Shown here: positions 1 to 9,302 of the stretch, piece after piece
Numbering within the stretch: position 1 is the stretch's first letter
How the letters are laid out: every line of letters begins with the position of its first letter
Source of the DNA: Chondrus crispus
Taxonomy: Eukaryota; Rhodophyta; Florideophyceae; Gigartinales; Gigartinaceae
Reading direction: 5' to 3'
Assembly (NCBI RefSeq): GCF_000350225.1
Contig: NW_005179011.1
Location: 28,705-92,704 of the forward strand
Length of the DNA stretch: 64,000 bases
Translations under genes and position numbers: made by a program
The notes under the pieces: model-generated
The model's database searches: none
Seen by the model: only the letters and a program-made list of their open reading frames with translations
What the model was told of the DNA's origin: nothing

Positions 1-339
1 TTGTGCGCCCAGCCGGAAGCCGCCGTCGCGCTGCTCCAGTAGCCCCATCCGGTCCAACGTCTCCCCGATCCGCGCGCTCGCCTCCGTCGCCACACCCGAC
101 AGGCACCCCAGCGCGACGGCCGGCACAGCTGCTGAGGCCGGCACAGCTGCTGCGGCCGGCACCGACGCCAGCGTCGCGAGCAGGCCGTCCACGCCGAGCA
201 CCTCCTCGCACACCGCTCCGTACGGTCCCTCCTCCTCTTCAGACTCATCGTCACAATCGTCCTCCGCCACCCGACAAAATCCTGACAGAGCAACCCCTTG
301 ACAAATCAGGGATTCTGTGTGAGCACTGGTTTGGTTCAT
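1..339 (-). CDS. Edge-truncated hypothetical protein, 3' end outside window
   Basis: The minus strand is open from a TAG near 553 down to base 1 and continues off the left edge. I take the ATG at 337-339 as the minimal start; in-frame ATGs also lie at 384, 426 and 504. The visible 113 residues hold a cysteine-containing N-terminus, an acidic run (about residues 19-32, EDDCDDESEEEE), an alanine/valine/proline-rich stretch and then a helix-like segment ending near ETLDRMGLLEQRDGG. Two direct 18-bp units encode the PAAAAVPASAAVPA-like part. No family is recognised. It could be the first exon of a host gene or another element ORF. Confidence 0.35.
   Translation of the reverse strand, partial: MNQTSAHTESLICQGVALSGFCRVAEDDCDDESEEEEGPYGAVCEEVLGVDGLLATLASVPAAAAVPASAAVPAVALGCLSGVATEASARIGETLDRMGLLEQRDGGFRLGAQ
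121..156. repeat. 18-bp tandem duplication
   Basis: Two adjacent 18-bp units (cggcacagctgctgaggc and the same with one changed base) lie in frame inside the edge-truncated minus-strand ORF and encode an Ala/Val/Pro-rich repeat. Confidence 0.7.
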
Positions 340-553
340 TTGGTTCAGGAGCAAAACGGGAAGGAGGAAGTTGTTGTCTGCCATGATGTTGGGAAAGCTA
401 GAGATCGTGGTGTGAGGTTTGCTCATGTTCCCAACTTTGCGTCTCCCTGGCCACGTGTACACGTAATAGCATTTTACCGTTATTTCAAAATCTACAGAAG
501 CCATGGATTTGAGGGCTTGTCTCAAAAGGGGAAAATCCTTAATTAAAAAGGGC

Positions 554-1567
554 TAATATCCCACTTATTGTTGGTGCCCTTCTGTTAATACCGCACCTCC
601 TTGTTTACCCAACTTTCAAGGGGCAGTCGATGCTATATCAAAGAAGCAATCCATCCTGCGTATTAAAATGAAAACCAGTACTAAGAGCATCTTCACCGGA
701 TAGGCAAATTGTTTCTACAGTATAGAAACGGTGTCCGTAAAATAATGCGTTGTTTTTCCATTTGCCCACAAAGTCGCTGGACGTAAAGTAAAATCCGAGT
801 TTTAAAAATTCCACCACGAGTTTTGTGGACTGACATCCAGCAAGGTACCTGGCCGCAACAAACGCAAGTCTGGTACATCGTTGTGCCGCCCGACGGATCA
901 CGTGCACCTGCGCGAATACTCGCTGAAGCGAATATTGTAGCTCGCCACAAGGATAGAATGCTTCTCGAAAGAGCGATGTGTTTCGTCTTCTTGACAGCCT
1001 GAGGGGGTCCGTATGGGGAGGACCGCTTTTTAGAAGCTACTGCTTGTCTATCTTTCGCGGTTGCTTCGGCGGCATTTGTGGCAGATCCTGTCGCGCTTTG
1101 ATCTGTTTGATGGGCTCTGCGCAGATGAAGCGATAGGGGCGTTCATGACGCATATCGATACGACCCGTGCAGTCTGAGGCTCGTATGTGCTGATGAAAAG
1201 AACGGAAGACCCACTTCGTTTTCCGTCAAGACGGGTCAATCCGGCACTGCTGTGATCAGGCGGATGTGAAACTCGTGGAAAACTCACGTGCCCCGAGTTT
1301 TCGGTAAGCTGTGAGTTTTGCCAAACGCGTTGTTTGAAATTTTGCATTCAGAAAATCCGAGCAAACTCGCCGCCAAAACACGCGTTTTCGTGACTTTACA
1401 GACAACGTTAGTGGTAGCAAAAACTATAGCACATTCGGGCTTATTGGGTCCCATCGGCCCAATTTTTAAGTGAATAGTGGAGCTCAGCCACAAATATCGA
1501 GCTATTGCGCAAAGACCTTTCGGTGCACAATTGTCTAGACATTTCAAACGACGCCCGTCAAAGTGCT
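554..1567. other. No gene recognised
   Basis: About 1 kb with only short, unrelated open frames on the minus strand. I see no family motif, LTR end or obvious repeat here. Confidence 0.5.
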
Positions 1568-3785
1568 CAAAAACAGTCCATGAGAATGGAAAAAATTATT
1601 AAATCGCCTTTATCATACCTCTTGATCACGCTGTATTCCCAAATCGATTCGGGAATGCAGCGTGATCAAGAGGTATGATTCGGGATCCCGAAAAGTGGCA
1701 CTTTTGGCATCAGCCGTCGTCGTTTTGTCTGCTGTGCACAGAGAGCAAGCGCAATCTTTGATCCGTTCTTCCCCACTCTCTTAGCGACTCCGTTTCGGCA
1801 AGGCTGTCTAGGAGCAGAACTCCAACAGCCACCTGCCTGTGAAGTTTAAGGGTCCATAGCCTCTGGAGCCAGTTTCGGGAATGATGCACAAAGGGATATC
1901 TGTAAGTGCCGATCCCTGGAATCAGTCAAACGGTGGTCCCTGCTTTTCTTGCGGGCAAAACGATAAAAAACGCCCTACTGTTGTGGTTTCGCTAACAACC
2001 AAGCAGCTGCAAAAGAGAGCGTCTATTGATACTGGTCCCTTTGCGAACCCATTCGATGGAAAGGAAGAAGGCCCAATTTCACTGTGCACTAGTTGTCGCT
2101 CTTCAAAGATTGGGCGGAATGTCATTTGTGATGTGCGACGATATGGTAATAAAGCACGGTCTGCCTTGAAGTCCTGGAACGTGCGAGTCTCTCCAAACTC
2201 TGGTCGACGCTACAGTCCTTATTACATATGCACCCACCTTGGTCATGAAGGACAGTATCAAAACCTCCCAGCACAATACATGGAACGGACTAAAGCAAAC
2301 CTACAACTTTTTTCTGTTCTTTTCCACAGCCCAGAATCGCAGCAGTGCTTTTGTGAAAATTTGGGAGCACGTTCTGGTCTAAGACTTGAGCACTGTCGAA
2401 TGTTGCTGGCTCAGATCGCTGAGGCCCGACTCTGTTCCTGTTACCACAACCAAACAAGACATGCAAGCAGTGAAGCAGCCCGCCGTGAGCCATCGCTTTT
2501 TGGCACCAAAGGTGGCTTCTGTGTTTTTAAGGATAGAGGCTGTTGTTCGTCTAACAATACACTTAAACCCTTGCAAAGGATGACCACAGCCACGGTGGAG
2601 GACGCAGAAACTTTATTCGAGTACGGTGAGGCTGCCAACATTCATTCCTCAGGACGTTTGACGTATGAACAGGTTGCAGGAAGACAGACATGTGGGCATT
2701 GTCGTTACGTAGTTTCGAAAGGAGCGCAAGGGATTCAGCCAATAATAGACGGCGCCACGCTGAAGGACGCAATAGACAGATTCCTAGTGGACTGTATCTG
2801 TACGCGTTGGACAAAGACACTCATTCCTCAGTTTTCATGCTCGCGAATGAATCTGTTTCTAAAGCAGCAAATGAGCTCAAGTTACGAGTTGTTTCTCCCT
2901 TCCCGGAGGATCCAAAATCTCGGTTTCTACCTATCACTGCAGTTTTCAAGTTTCGTCGAGAGCCTTCCGCACATAGCTGTTTGGGCAGTTTAATATCGAA
3001 TACAACAGTTGAATCGAGAATTGGTCCGGTTCTCTCATCTAAGAACGTCCACCTTTATTCCCTTTCTAGAAAATTCAGGTATTATGCAGCTGCTGAGGCA
3101 CTCTGCCACACAGCCGACGTGGTCATGTCTCTTGGAAAAGGGGAGGAGGTTTCGTTCATGCCGGAGGAAAGGCGCAAATATATTGCATATGTTGAGAAGC
3201 GGTTTATGACACGTAAGGACCAGTATCGCAGAGGGGACTGGTCTTTGTCCGACGAAATTGTGGCAATTCCCAAGCGGTTGTGGTCATCTTTAATTCTAGA
3301 TATGGCATCTGAGAAACAACTAGCTTCGTGGAAGGTGACTGCGACGGCAAGTGATACAAGCATGGTAGAGGTCTTTCCTGTATCGAATGAATCTGCGCAA
3401 ATGCCTAGGGAACAACTAGATAAATTTTCACAGCGACGTGCTGCGACCCAGTCTTCCAGTAGCGGACTAATAGCCAGACCTGACTACCTTCTGTGCATTC
3501 CAGCACTCAAAGTTATTGAGCAGGTGATTTTTTCGCGGTCTACACTATATGTCGGTCCCCTTATGATGACACTGTCCATAGCGGGTATTGCGGAATCTAC
3601 GGCCTCCTGGACCAGTGTCCTCCACGCACTCGGTTTGGTAACCTCTTGCGATTCTATGGAGTCCTTCAGAAAACGTCTCATCGCTGAGAGAGAGTTCCCC
3701 GAGAGGCGCATTTGACAGTATCAATACCAGTGACCGAGTGGTTTCAGTTCAAATAGACAACTTTGATATCCTTCCGCACCAGAGG
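1568..3785 (+). repeat. Dispersed repeat unit, copy 1 (partner at about 32.28-34.87 kb)
   Basis: This segment is collinear and clearly similar at nucleotide level with 32278-34872. Shared landmarks include the start around tttatcatacctcttgatc, the stretch gcgcaatctttgatccg and the end at agtgaccgagtggtttcag. It carries the cysteine-rich pseudogene described separately. The second copy has a 369-bp insertion that this one lacks; this one has a fold-back palindrome that the second lacks. The extent at both ends is a visual estimate. Confidence 0.8.
1612..1679. repeat. 29-bp near-perfect inverted repeat
   Basis: Arms at 1612-1640 and 1651-1679 are reverse complements except for one base, with a 10-nt loop. 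The homologous position in the other copy of the repeat (near 32310-32350) has only the left arm, so the right arm looks like a local inverted duplication. Confidence 0.85.
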
Positions 3786-3989
3786 TCGGTAGCATGTTGC
3801 ACTCGTTTCTCAACTCAGAATGCTTTCCGGAACGAAGGAAGCTTAAAAGATATTTCAGATGGATTGCTACATGCTTTGGCTGGCCAGTTCATGTACAGGA
3901 GCTCCACATCATTTGGCGGAGGGTATTTCACCAAGTACTCCCGGTTACGCCTGATAAAAATTCCCAAGTCTTGGAAACCGTTCTTCTGA
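1881..3989 (+). pseudogene. Decayed cysteine-rich transposon-type ORF, copy 1
   Basis: The first part (1881 to about 2800) reads in one frame and shows repeated zinc-binding-like pairs: CFSC near residue 14, CTSC near 73, then CFC, CSC and CGHC towards the end. A frameshift near 2800 moves the reading to the frame of 2690-3715 (segment SSVFMLANESVSKAANELKL onward), confirmed because the second copy (33528-34058) reads through this point in one frame. After the TGA at 3713-3715, similarity to copy 2 continues with a segment containing QIDNFDILP. The order of a small helical domain and then an xxDNxD motif recalls large transposon-borne proteins of other eukaryotes (for example DUF6589-type), but I cannot assign the family. 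Dispersed, multi-copy and broken, so most likely a mobile-element gene rather than a host gene. Confidence 0.5.
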
Positions 3990-4024
3990 GTGTGAGAGCA
4001 ATAGCAAAAATATCCTTCCTGATG

Positions 4025-4618
4025 TTAAAATGATAAGCTACCTGCTGGTATATGAACGAGCATAATGGCTTTCGAGGACAAGCGCTTGGTGTATTCCATC
4101 ACATTGTAGCTTTTGGTGAGCGGAAGAAGCACACACCTACAGTACGATTTAAAGCCACCGGTCCCCTTGTCAAATTCGTCCATCATCCTTCGTAAAAATA
4201 TTGTCTCAAATGGCGGGTTACCTCCGGCTCCTTCTGCAACGTCCTCAACGTCTTCCCAAGAACCAGCAGACTCAAATAAATTGTCCTTTTCATCCAAGCT
4301 GCAGTACCTCTGTAGAGCACCGCTTTCGTTAAGAGCATCCGCGAAGAGCTCGAAAGTAATGTGCGAAGATAAAGACCACAGGGAGTACAAATCGGGACTC
4401 ACCGTTCAGCAATGAGGATTAAAGCGGTTATCAAATTTTCGGTTCAGTGCTTCACAGAGTTGTAGTAAAAAGGGAATATTACGGCATCGAGGAAGACTGT
4501 CTTTGAGGGGTGCGAAGGCAGCTTCGGGGACTGTTCCGGACATGAGTTTGGTAGATAGGGAAGGGTCGATATGGCTTTCCGTTTGCTCGCCGTGTATTAA
4601 ATATCTCCAATAAAGCAT
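4025..4618 (-). pseudogene. PCIF1-like adenine methyltransferase remnant
   Basis: Reading right to left, two segments share one frame and are separated by a single in-frame TGA at about 4403-4405. The upstream segment (4618-4406) ends LLQLCEALNRKFDNRF. The downstream one has ELFADALNESG, then RYCSLDEKDNLFESAGSW, then GGNPPFETIFLRRMMDEF. NPPF is the catalytic motif of N6-adenine methyltransferases. The order small N-terminal helix bundle, E-x-F-A-x-x-x-N, CS-x-x-D, G-S-x, NPPF matches the PCIF1/CAPAM family as I know it, which methylates cap-adjacent adenosine in mRNA. The rest of the catalytic domain is not visible. The sequence cgg-gtgagt beside the TGA could be an intron donor, so a spliced gene is possible, but the lack of flanking exons favours a pseudogene. 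Confidence 0.5.
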
Positions 4619-5776
4619 GTTGGCCAGTTCTCTGTCGACTACGCCTTGTTAACAACTGAACGCCTGGAGTTCGATTCACTTGATATCGTGACGCAGTAGC
4701 AAAGACAATTTGTCCTTGTTCTTCTGTTCATCCTCACGCAGATAATGGAAATATCATGACCAGGCACGAGAACGGGCCATAGCACCGCTCTGAAAGGAGA
4801 ACCGGTGTGATGGAGTTGTGAAGCTTGTAATTCACAAGACTGTGTTTTTGGCCACCCCACCGCTGAGCCAATCCGTATGCGTAGGTACCCAAGTCCATGT
4901 TGAAATACTTAAAGGAGAAATAAGAGCTGAGAGACACTTTCGGGGAGCCAATACGTTGGTAGATACAGGTACGATTGAGTAAAGGCGTTTGCAATGACTA
5001 AAGTTCAACTACTGACCGGCTAGACAAAAGCAGTGGCATCAATAGAAAATCCCCTTCAACGAGCTTCAAGAGCACTCCCAAAAGCAGCTCAAAGAACGGG
5101 ATAACGACCAAATCTACAATGGGAACAGAGCGGAGGTACGAGAGGTGCGGTGGCAGTGACGTGGGAATGATATGGCATTGTCAAGCAGGCTGCCGGAAGG
5201 GCCATAAGAAACAACTTTTTCATATGCCTGTAACGGCCAGAATCGAATATTTCAAAATTTGCTCGAAATTGCTCCGAGCCTCGCGGACTGAAAATGATTA
5301 GGCAAAGGCTCTGGTATGGCTAGGGGACATTCTACCGGGCGGTAAAATAGGTGTATGGATGAAATGTTTGTTTGATACGTGAAGATTCAGAGAGGGGTGC
5401 CCAACCTTGCTGGTGGTAGATAGCCAATCAGATGGCAGGGGCCCGACTACTTCGAATGCAGCTCATTTTGGGGGGGTGCCCAACTTTGGCCCAACTGAAA
5501 AGAGTGTCACAGCGATGATAATATGATAACTCACACATTCCTTTACAGTACTGAATTTTGCTAGTACTGTACTGTACTGTAACCTGCCGCCCGCCGCCGG
5601 TCCACGACAATCCACAAGTACCCATGGCTACCCAAATTACTGCTCTGTCCGCCCACCCCGTCTCGTTTACCCCTCCATCTCGCACCACTGCCCACGCCCC
5701 CACAACCCACCAACCTACCTTCCTGCCCAAGTGCAAACCGCGCTGGCGATAGGTATGCAGCATTGAGCAGCGCGGT
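4619..5776. other. No gene recognised
   Basis: About 1.1 kb with short open frames only. A short run of tactgtactgtactgta near 5565-5580 resembles motifs found in the gypsy LTRs nearby but is too short to call. Confidence 0.4.
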
Positions 5777-6595
5777 TTGCCTCTCAAGCCCTACGTTGGA
5801 GGTCTTTGCTCATGCTCTTGTTCAAACTACACCGGAATTCCTTGCACGCATGATGTTCGTTTGGCATCAATTTTTCAGGGAGACGGTGTGTCGGGAGTGA
5901 GCAACTTTCCACTCCACGCAATGTTTCATCCGTACTGGCGAAAGGACCGTGACGAGTGGCAGGAAGAAGATGTTTTACACCATCGCAATGGAGGTGCCGT
6001 GGTGACGCCTTCAGTCGAAGAGAGGGAAGATGAACACACCTGCCATGGAGAAGAGGAAGGTGAGGCATCCCGTAAGGCTCGGATCGATCGGCTTTCTTCC
6101 AGCTTTTTTTGCAACGGGAGGGCTGCTTGTCACAAGGTCCATCTGTGCGTTTCTTCGAAAGGTGTTTCGGCCATAAAAAAGGTGGATCGCATGATGCGGT
6201 TGCTTGCACGGGAAGTCAACCGCAACAGAGAAACAGACGATATAGATATTGTCCAGGTCGTTACGTCTGTTGCTGCATCACTGGAGGCGGAGAGGGGCTG
6301 GGGTGCGCAGCCACGTGATGTACCACTGGAAGAGGCGGCAGCAATCAGGGTTCGAAACACGAACCAGGAGAGATTGAAAGGAAGAGGTACAATAAAAAGG
6401 AAGCGTTCCTGGACAGAAGGTGGTAAGAAACGTATTCGTGGAGGAACTTGGGGGGGCTGCCGCTGCACCTGCCACAGAATCCGCGGCGCAACGTGCCATG
6501 GCACCACAGCCTCCGCGTCAGCCTTCAAGTTTTATCCAAGCCCAGGCTTGGCCGGGTTGGCCGGGGCAATGGCCCTACGGCTATGGCCAGTGTAG
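5777..6595 (+). pseudogene. SWIM zinc-finger fragment, Mutator-like transposase C-terminus
   Basis: Near residue 11 the translation shows CSCSCSNYTGIPCTHD, a SWIM finger (CxC...CxH), followed by FPLHAMFHPYWRKD. That is the usual end of MULE transposases and of the FAR1/FHY3 proteins derived from them, where SWIM is followed by a hydrophobic-R/W-K motif. The rest is charged, with basic segments near residues 195-225 (TIKRKRSWTEGGKKRIRG). No DDE domain is visible upstream, so this is a C-terminal piece. It ends by running into the LTR that starts at 6591 (the TAG is the LTR's own first bases), so the gypsy insertion truncated it. Confidence 0.5.
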
Positions 6596-7212
6596 CATAA
6601 TCGCGAAGGGGATTTTTTACTGCTGGGGGCGGCTACTGTACACCCATGACACGTTTTACAGCGCGTGTGCGCGCGGCTGTAAGTACGCGCTTGCTGCTCG
6701 CTGTGCACGTGTACAGCGTGACGATCCGGAGTAAGGCGCGCGAGCTTACCGTGTAAGGCGCTACCTAGATACTGTAGTATATGTTATGATAGATTATTTA
6801 CTTGTATATTAAATGACAGGGCGACCGGCGGCGGAGGGAGGAGAAGGACAAGCACGGGCTTGGGACCAGATCCTCCACCGCAGGTCTATCCCCGTCCGCT
6901 TATTCTAAACGCGTTCTCTTAAAGCGAGCGCGTTAACTAGAAACTAACGCGGGTAGCGGTCGCGAACGTACGCGCGCGAGCTGGATCCGCCTCCGCCCGT
7001 CGGTGCTAGAACGCTAACTAGCGCCGCCCCGGGGCGTCGAGCGCGTCGAACCGCTCTACCGCGTATTGTGTTCGCGTCCGCTTCCTACCGCTCTACCACG
7101 CTACCACCGCCCGCGTTCTTTTCTGGTGTGTGTGTATTTGTCCTCTCTTGCGTACTCAGGTCTTCGAAGAACCACAGCTAAACCCCCAACGCGACCGAGG
7201 GTTTATGCTACA
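6591..7212 (+). repeat. 5' LTR of gypsy element A
   Basis: Starts tgtagcataa and ends ttatgctaca, followed by one base and the family primer-binding site. It has the same layout as the LTRs at 8551, 39858 and 48649: GC-rich flanks, an AT-rich TATA-like island near 6775-6815, a ggaggacaagca-type block and a closing gtgtttatgctaca. No matching 3' LTR was found to the right of element A. Confidence 0.85.
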
Positions 7213-7213
7213 T

Positions 7214-7229
7214 TGGTCTCCCGACCTAG
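7214..7229 (+). other. Primer-binding site of element A
   Basis: tggtctcccgacctag begins two bases after the LTR and is identical at 9224 and 49288. It begins with TGG, so it would pair with the 3' end of a host tRNA ending ...GGTCGGGAGACCA. The tRNA was not identified. Confidence 0.7.
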
Positions 7230-7288
7230 AAGGCCACACGATTATCGCGAGAAGACTATCGTTCGAGTCCGCGTCCGCACGCGTCGAA

Positions 7289-8550
7289 ATGGAAGAAGGA
7301 TCCGCCCCCTCAATTCAATCCGAGCCAGCGAATATGGAGTCAACCGCGTTCCGCACCTCCGAGTCAGCCGCGCTCCGCATCCCATTCGGCGGCGGTGGCG
7401 CAGGTCTCAGTGACCGCGAACCGTCTCGCCTGAATTATCAGAAGGCCGCGCACGCGCGATGTATGACCGGATCGCGACGTATATTGAGGAGGTCCGGACC
7501 GCGCTTCGAATCGACGTAACCGACGCGGTATATTCGCGTTGCATGGAAGAACTACGATCCCTTCGCGAAGGGAGGTTTGAACGCGTCTCCCAGTCTCTGG
7601 ATAACCTCCGAGCACTAGTCGATCAACTGCAGAGTCGACTGGTGCTCGTCGAGGAATCGCGTCTCGACTCCCCCGACGAGTTCGGGGAAGGCCGCCCCGA
7701 GAGGACGGCCTCTGCGGGACGTACTGACGCGAGACCTTTTCCTTCCGCGGAGCAGATGCGCGCGTTTGCCCATGTGACCGCGCAGTTAAATTCTACACGC
7801 CCACGTGTTCGTCAGATGGAACGTACCCCGACGGCGACGTCACCCGGAGCCCCACTGTTAGGGCCCGGTGGTACTGTACCTCCGAACGCGTCCGGCGCTC
7901 AAGATGTGGAGCCGGCTGGTGGTGACACCAGTCGGCCCGCACGCGGAGATCGAACAAGGATGGACGCAACTTTCGCGTCCGAAACCCAAGCCCTGCCGCA
8001 TATCGCCGGAGACATGCGGCAGACGGTTCGCGTACCTTACGCGGACGAGACTAGACGCGGGGATACCACCCGGGGATCGAGAGAACCGATTCTCGCTTTT
8101 GATCCCCGGTGGGGTGGCTATCAGCCCCAGGATCTCACTACGCGTCGGGGCCCGGTAGACGTCCGTACGCTACCGGTGACCCAATTTGGCACATTGGGCC
8201 CCGCGGCCCCCGGGGTCGAGGCGGTCCACACGGTGATACAGGAATTTAGCTCCGTAGCTAATTACAGGATGTATCGCCTGGACAACGTCTCGACCCTCGT
8301 CACGTCAGGGGACGCGGGGCGAATCGCGAAATATGTGCAGCGTTGTCGTGGGATTCGTCCCACGATGCGCAATTTCGATGGAACAAACGCGATTGAATTA
8401 CTCCCCTTCCTGAAAGATGTGCGCATCACGTTCAATTCGCAACATCTGACAGAAGGGGTCGCGATTCGCGTCCTCGCGCATTATCTCGAACGCGACGCGG
8501 AAAGATTATATACAAGCTACACTATGCGCGCAATCCGCGCAGGCCAGCTC
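7289..8550 (+). pseudogene. Gag N-terminal half of gypsy element A
   Basis: The ATG at 7289 starts MEEGSAPSIQSEP. About 55 codons later a one-base deletion near 7452 moves the reading to the frame of 7459-8652 (YDRIATYIEEVRTALRIDV). From there it aligns along its length with Gag of element B, through FDGTNAIELLPFLKDVRIT and ERDAERLYTSYTM. It breaks at codon boundary 8550, where element B is inserted, and resumes at 23323 with HDDVSWPGLINQF. Apart from the insertion and the frameshift the capsid region looks complete. Codon choice differs strikingly from B, with ACGCG very common. Confidence 0.85.
8546..8550. repeat. Target-site duplication (agctc), left copy for element B
   Basis: agctc at 8546-8550 is repeated at 23318-23322 immediately outside B's two LTRs. 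It restores A's gag frame exactly (GQL to HDDV), which proves the insertion order. Confidence 0.95.
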
Positions 8551-8613
8551 TGTAGTATAACCCCCCCCCTGGGGCTTTATTTTAGATTAGATCAACTCAG
8601 GATCGGATCGGTT

Positions 8614-8638
8614 ACTGTAGAGCTCGATGCTCTACAGT
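8614..8638. repeat. LTR hairpin 1
   Basis: actgtagagc and gctctacagt form a perfect 10-bp stem around tcgat. A related ctgtagagct/agctctacagt arrangement occurs in the solo LTR at 53748-54348. Confidence 0.7.
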
Positions 8639-8720
8639 ACCACCACGTGTAACCCCGAGTACAGGGGGCGCACGTGTACACGTGTACGCGCGGGACCGAA
8701 GAGCGCGCACACACACGTGT

Positions 8721-8745
8721 ACTGTCAGCCCCGATGACTGACAGT
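8721..8745. repeat. LTR hairpin 2, conserved across the family
   Basis: actgtcag and ctgacagt pair around a C-rich centre (ccccgatga). The same stem occurs at 39979-40001 and 48794-48816 with a longer, 9-bp stem (ctgtcagcc / ggctgacag), and in a variant form at 54238-54260. Confidence 0.75.
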
Positions 8746-8800
8746 ATTACAGTGTCGACCGACCGCTACAGTACGTCGCTACAGTACATCGGTACTGTAC

Positions 8801-8832
8801 TATTATGATAGGTTATTATGTACATTAAATAT
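8801..8832 (+). promoter_or_regulatory. Putative LTR core promoter (AT-rich island)
   Basis: A 32-bp AT-rich block (ends gtacattaaatat) sits inside otherwise GC-rich LTR and recurs at the same relative place in the other family LTRs (about 6783-6815, 40033-40068, 48885-48915). This is the only TATA-like place in the LTR. Start of transcription is not shown by sequence alone. Confidence 0.45.
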
Positions 8833-8912
8833 GGAGCGGACCGGCGGCGGTGGAGGAGGACAAGCACGGACTTGTCACCCACCGACCGTCAAGGTCCGAC
8901 TTCCCGCTTATT

Positions 8913-8940
8913 CTAAGGTAGCGTTCGCTAACTACCTTAG
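8913..8940. repeat. LTR hairpin 3
   Basis: ctaaggtag (8913-8921) and ctaccttag (8932-8940) form a perfect 9-bp stem downstream of the AT-rich island, so it would probably be in the transcript leader. Confidence 0.65.
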
Positions 8941-9223
8941 AGCGGCACCGAGCGCGGGTTGAGGACGCGCGCGGTACGCCTACGAGCCGGCTCCGCCTCC
9001 GCCCGTCGGTACTGGATCGTCACCCAGTACCGCGCCGGGGCGTCGAGGCGTCGAACCGCTCGCGCGTACCGGCGTCCTCCCCGTTCCCGCTCTACCACGC
9101 TACCCGGGCCCGCTGCCCGGTGCCGTTAGCTGGTGTCCCGCAACACCCCCGTCTTCCCGTTCGGACGGGGTCTACGTCGAGCTGTGCATACACCCCTCTC
9201 CGTTGGGGGTGTTTATGCTACAG

Positions 9224-9239
9224 TGGTCTCCCGACCTAG
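9224..9239 (+). other. Primer-binding site of element B
   Basis: tggtctcccgacctag starts two bases after the 5' LTR, the normal position for priming minus-strand DNA synthesis. Confidence 0.75.
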
Positions 9240-9302
9240 AAGACCCTGGAGTCCGATCTCCGAGAAGACTTCCGCTTCCCTCCGCGAACCGATCGCGTCG
9301 AG

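Larger units (their letters stand above)
8551..9222 (+). repeat. 5' LTR of element B
   Basis: 672 bp, tgtagtataa to ttatgctaca. Contains three strong stem-loops (8614-8638, 8721-8745, 8913-8940) and an AT-rich island at 8801-8832. Nearly identical to 22645-23317. Confidence 0.95.
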
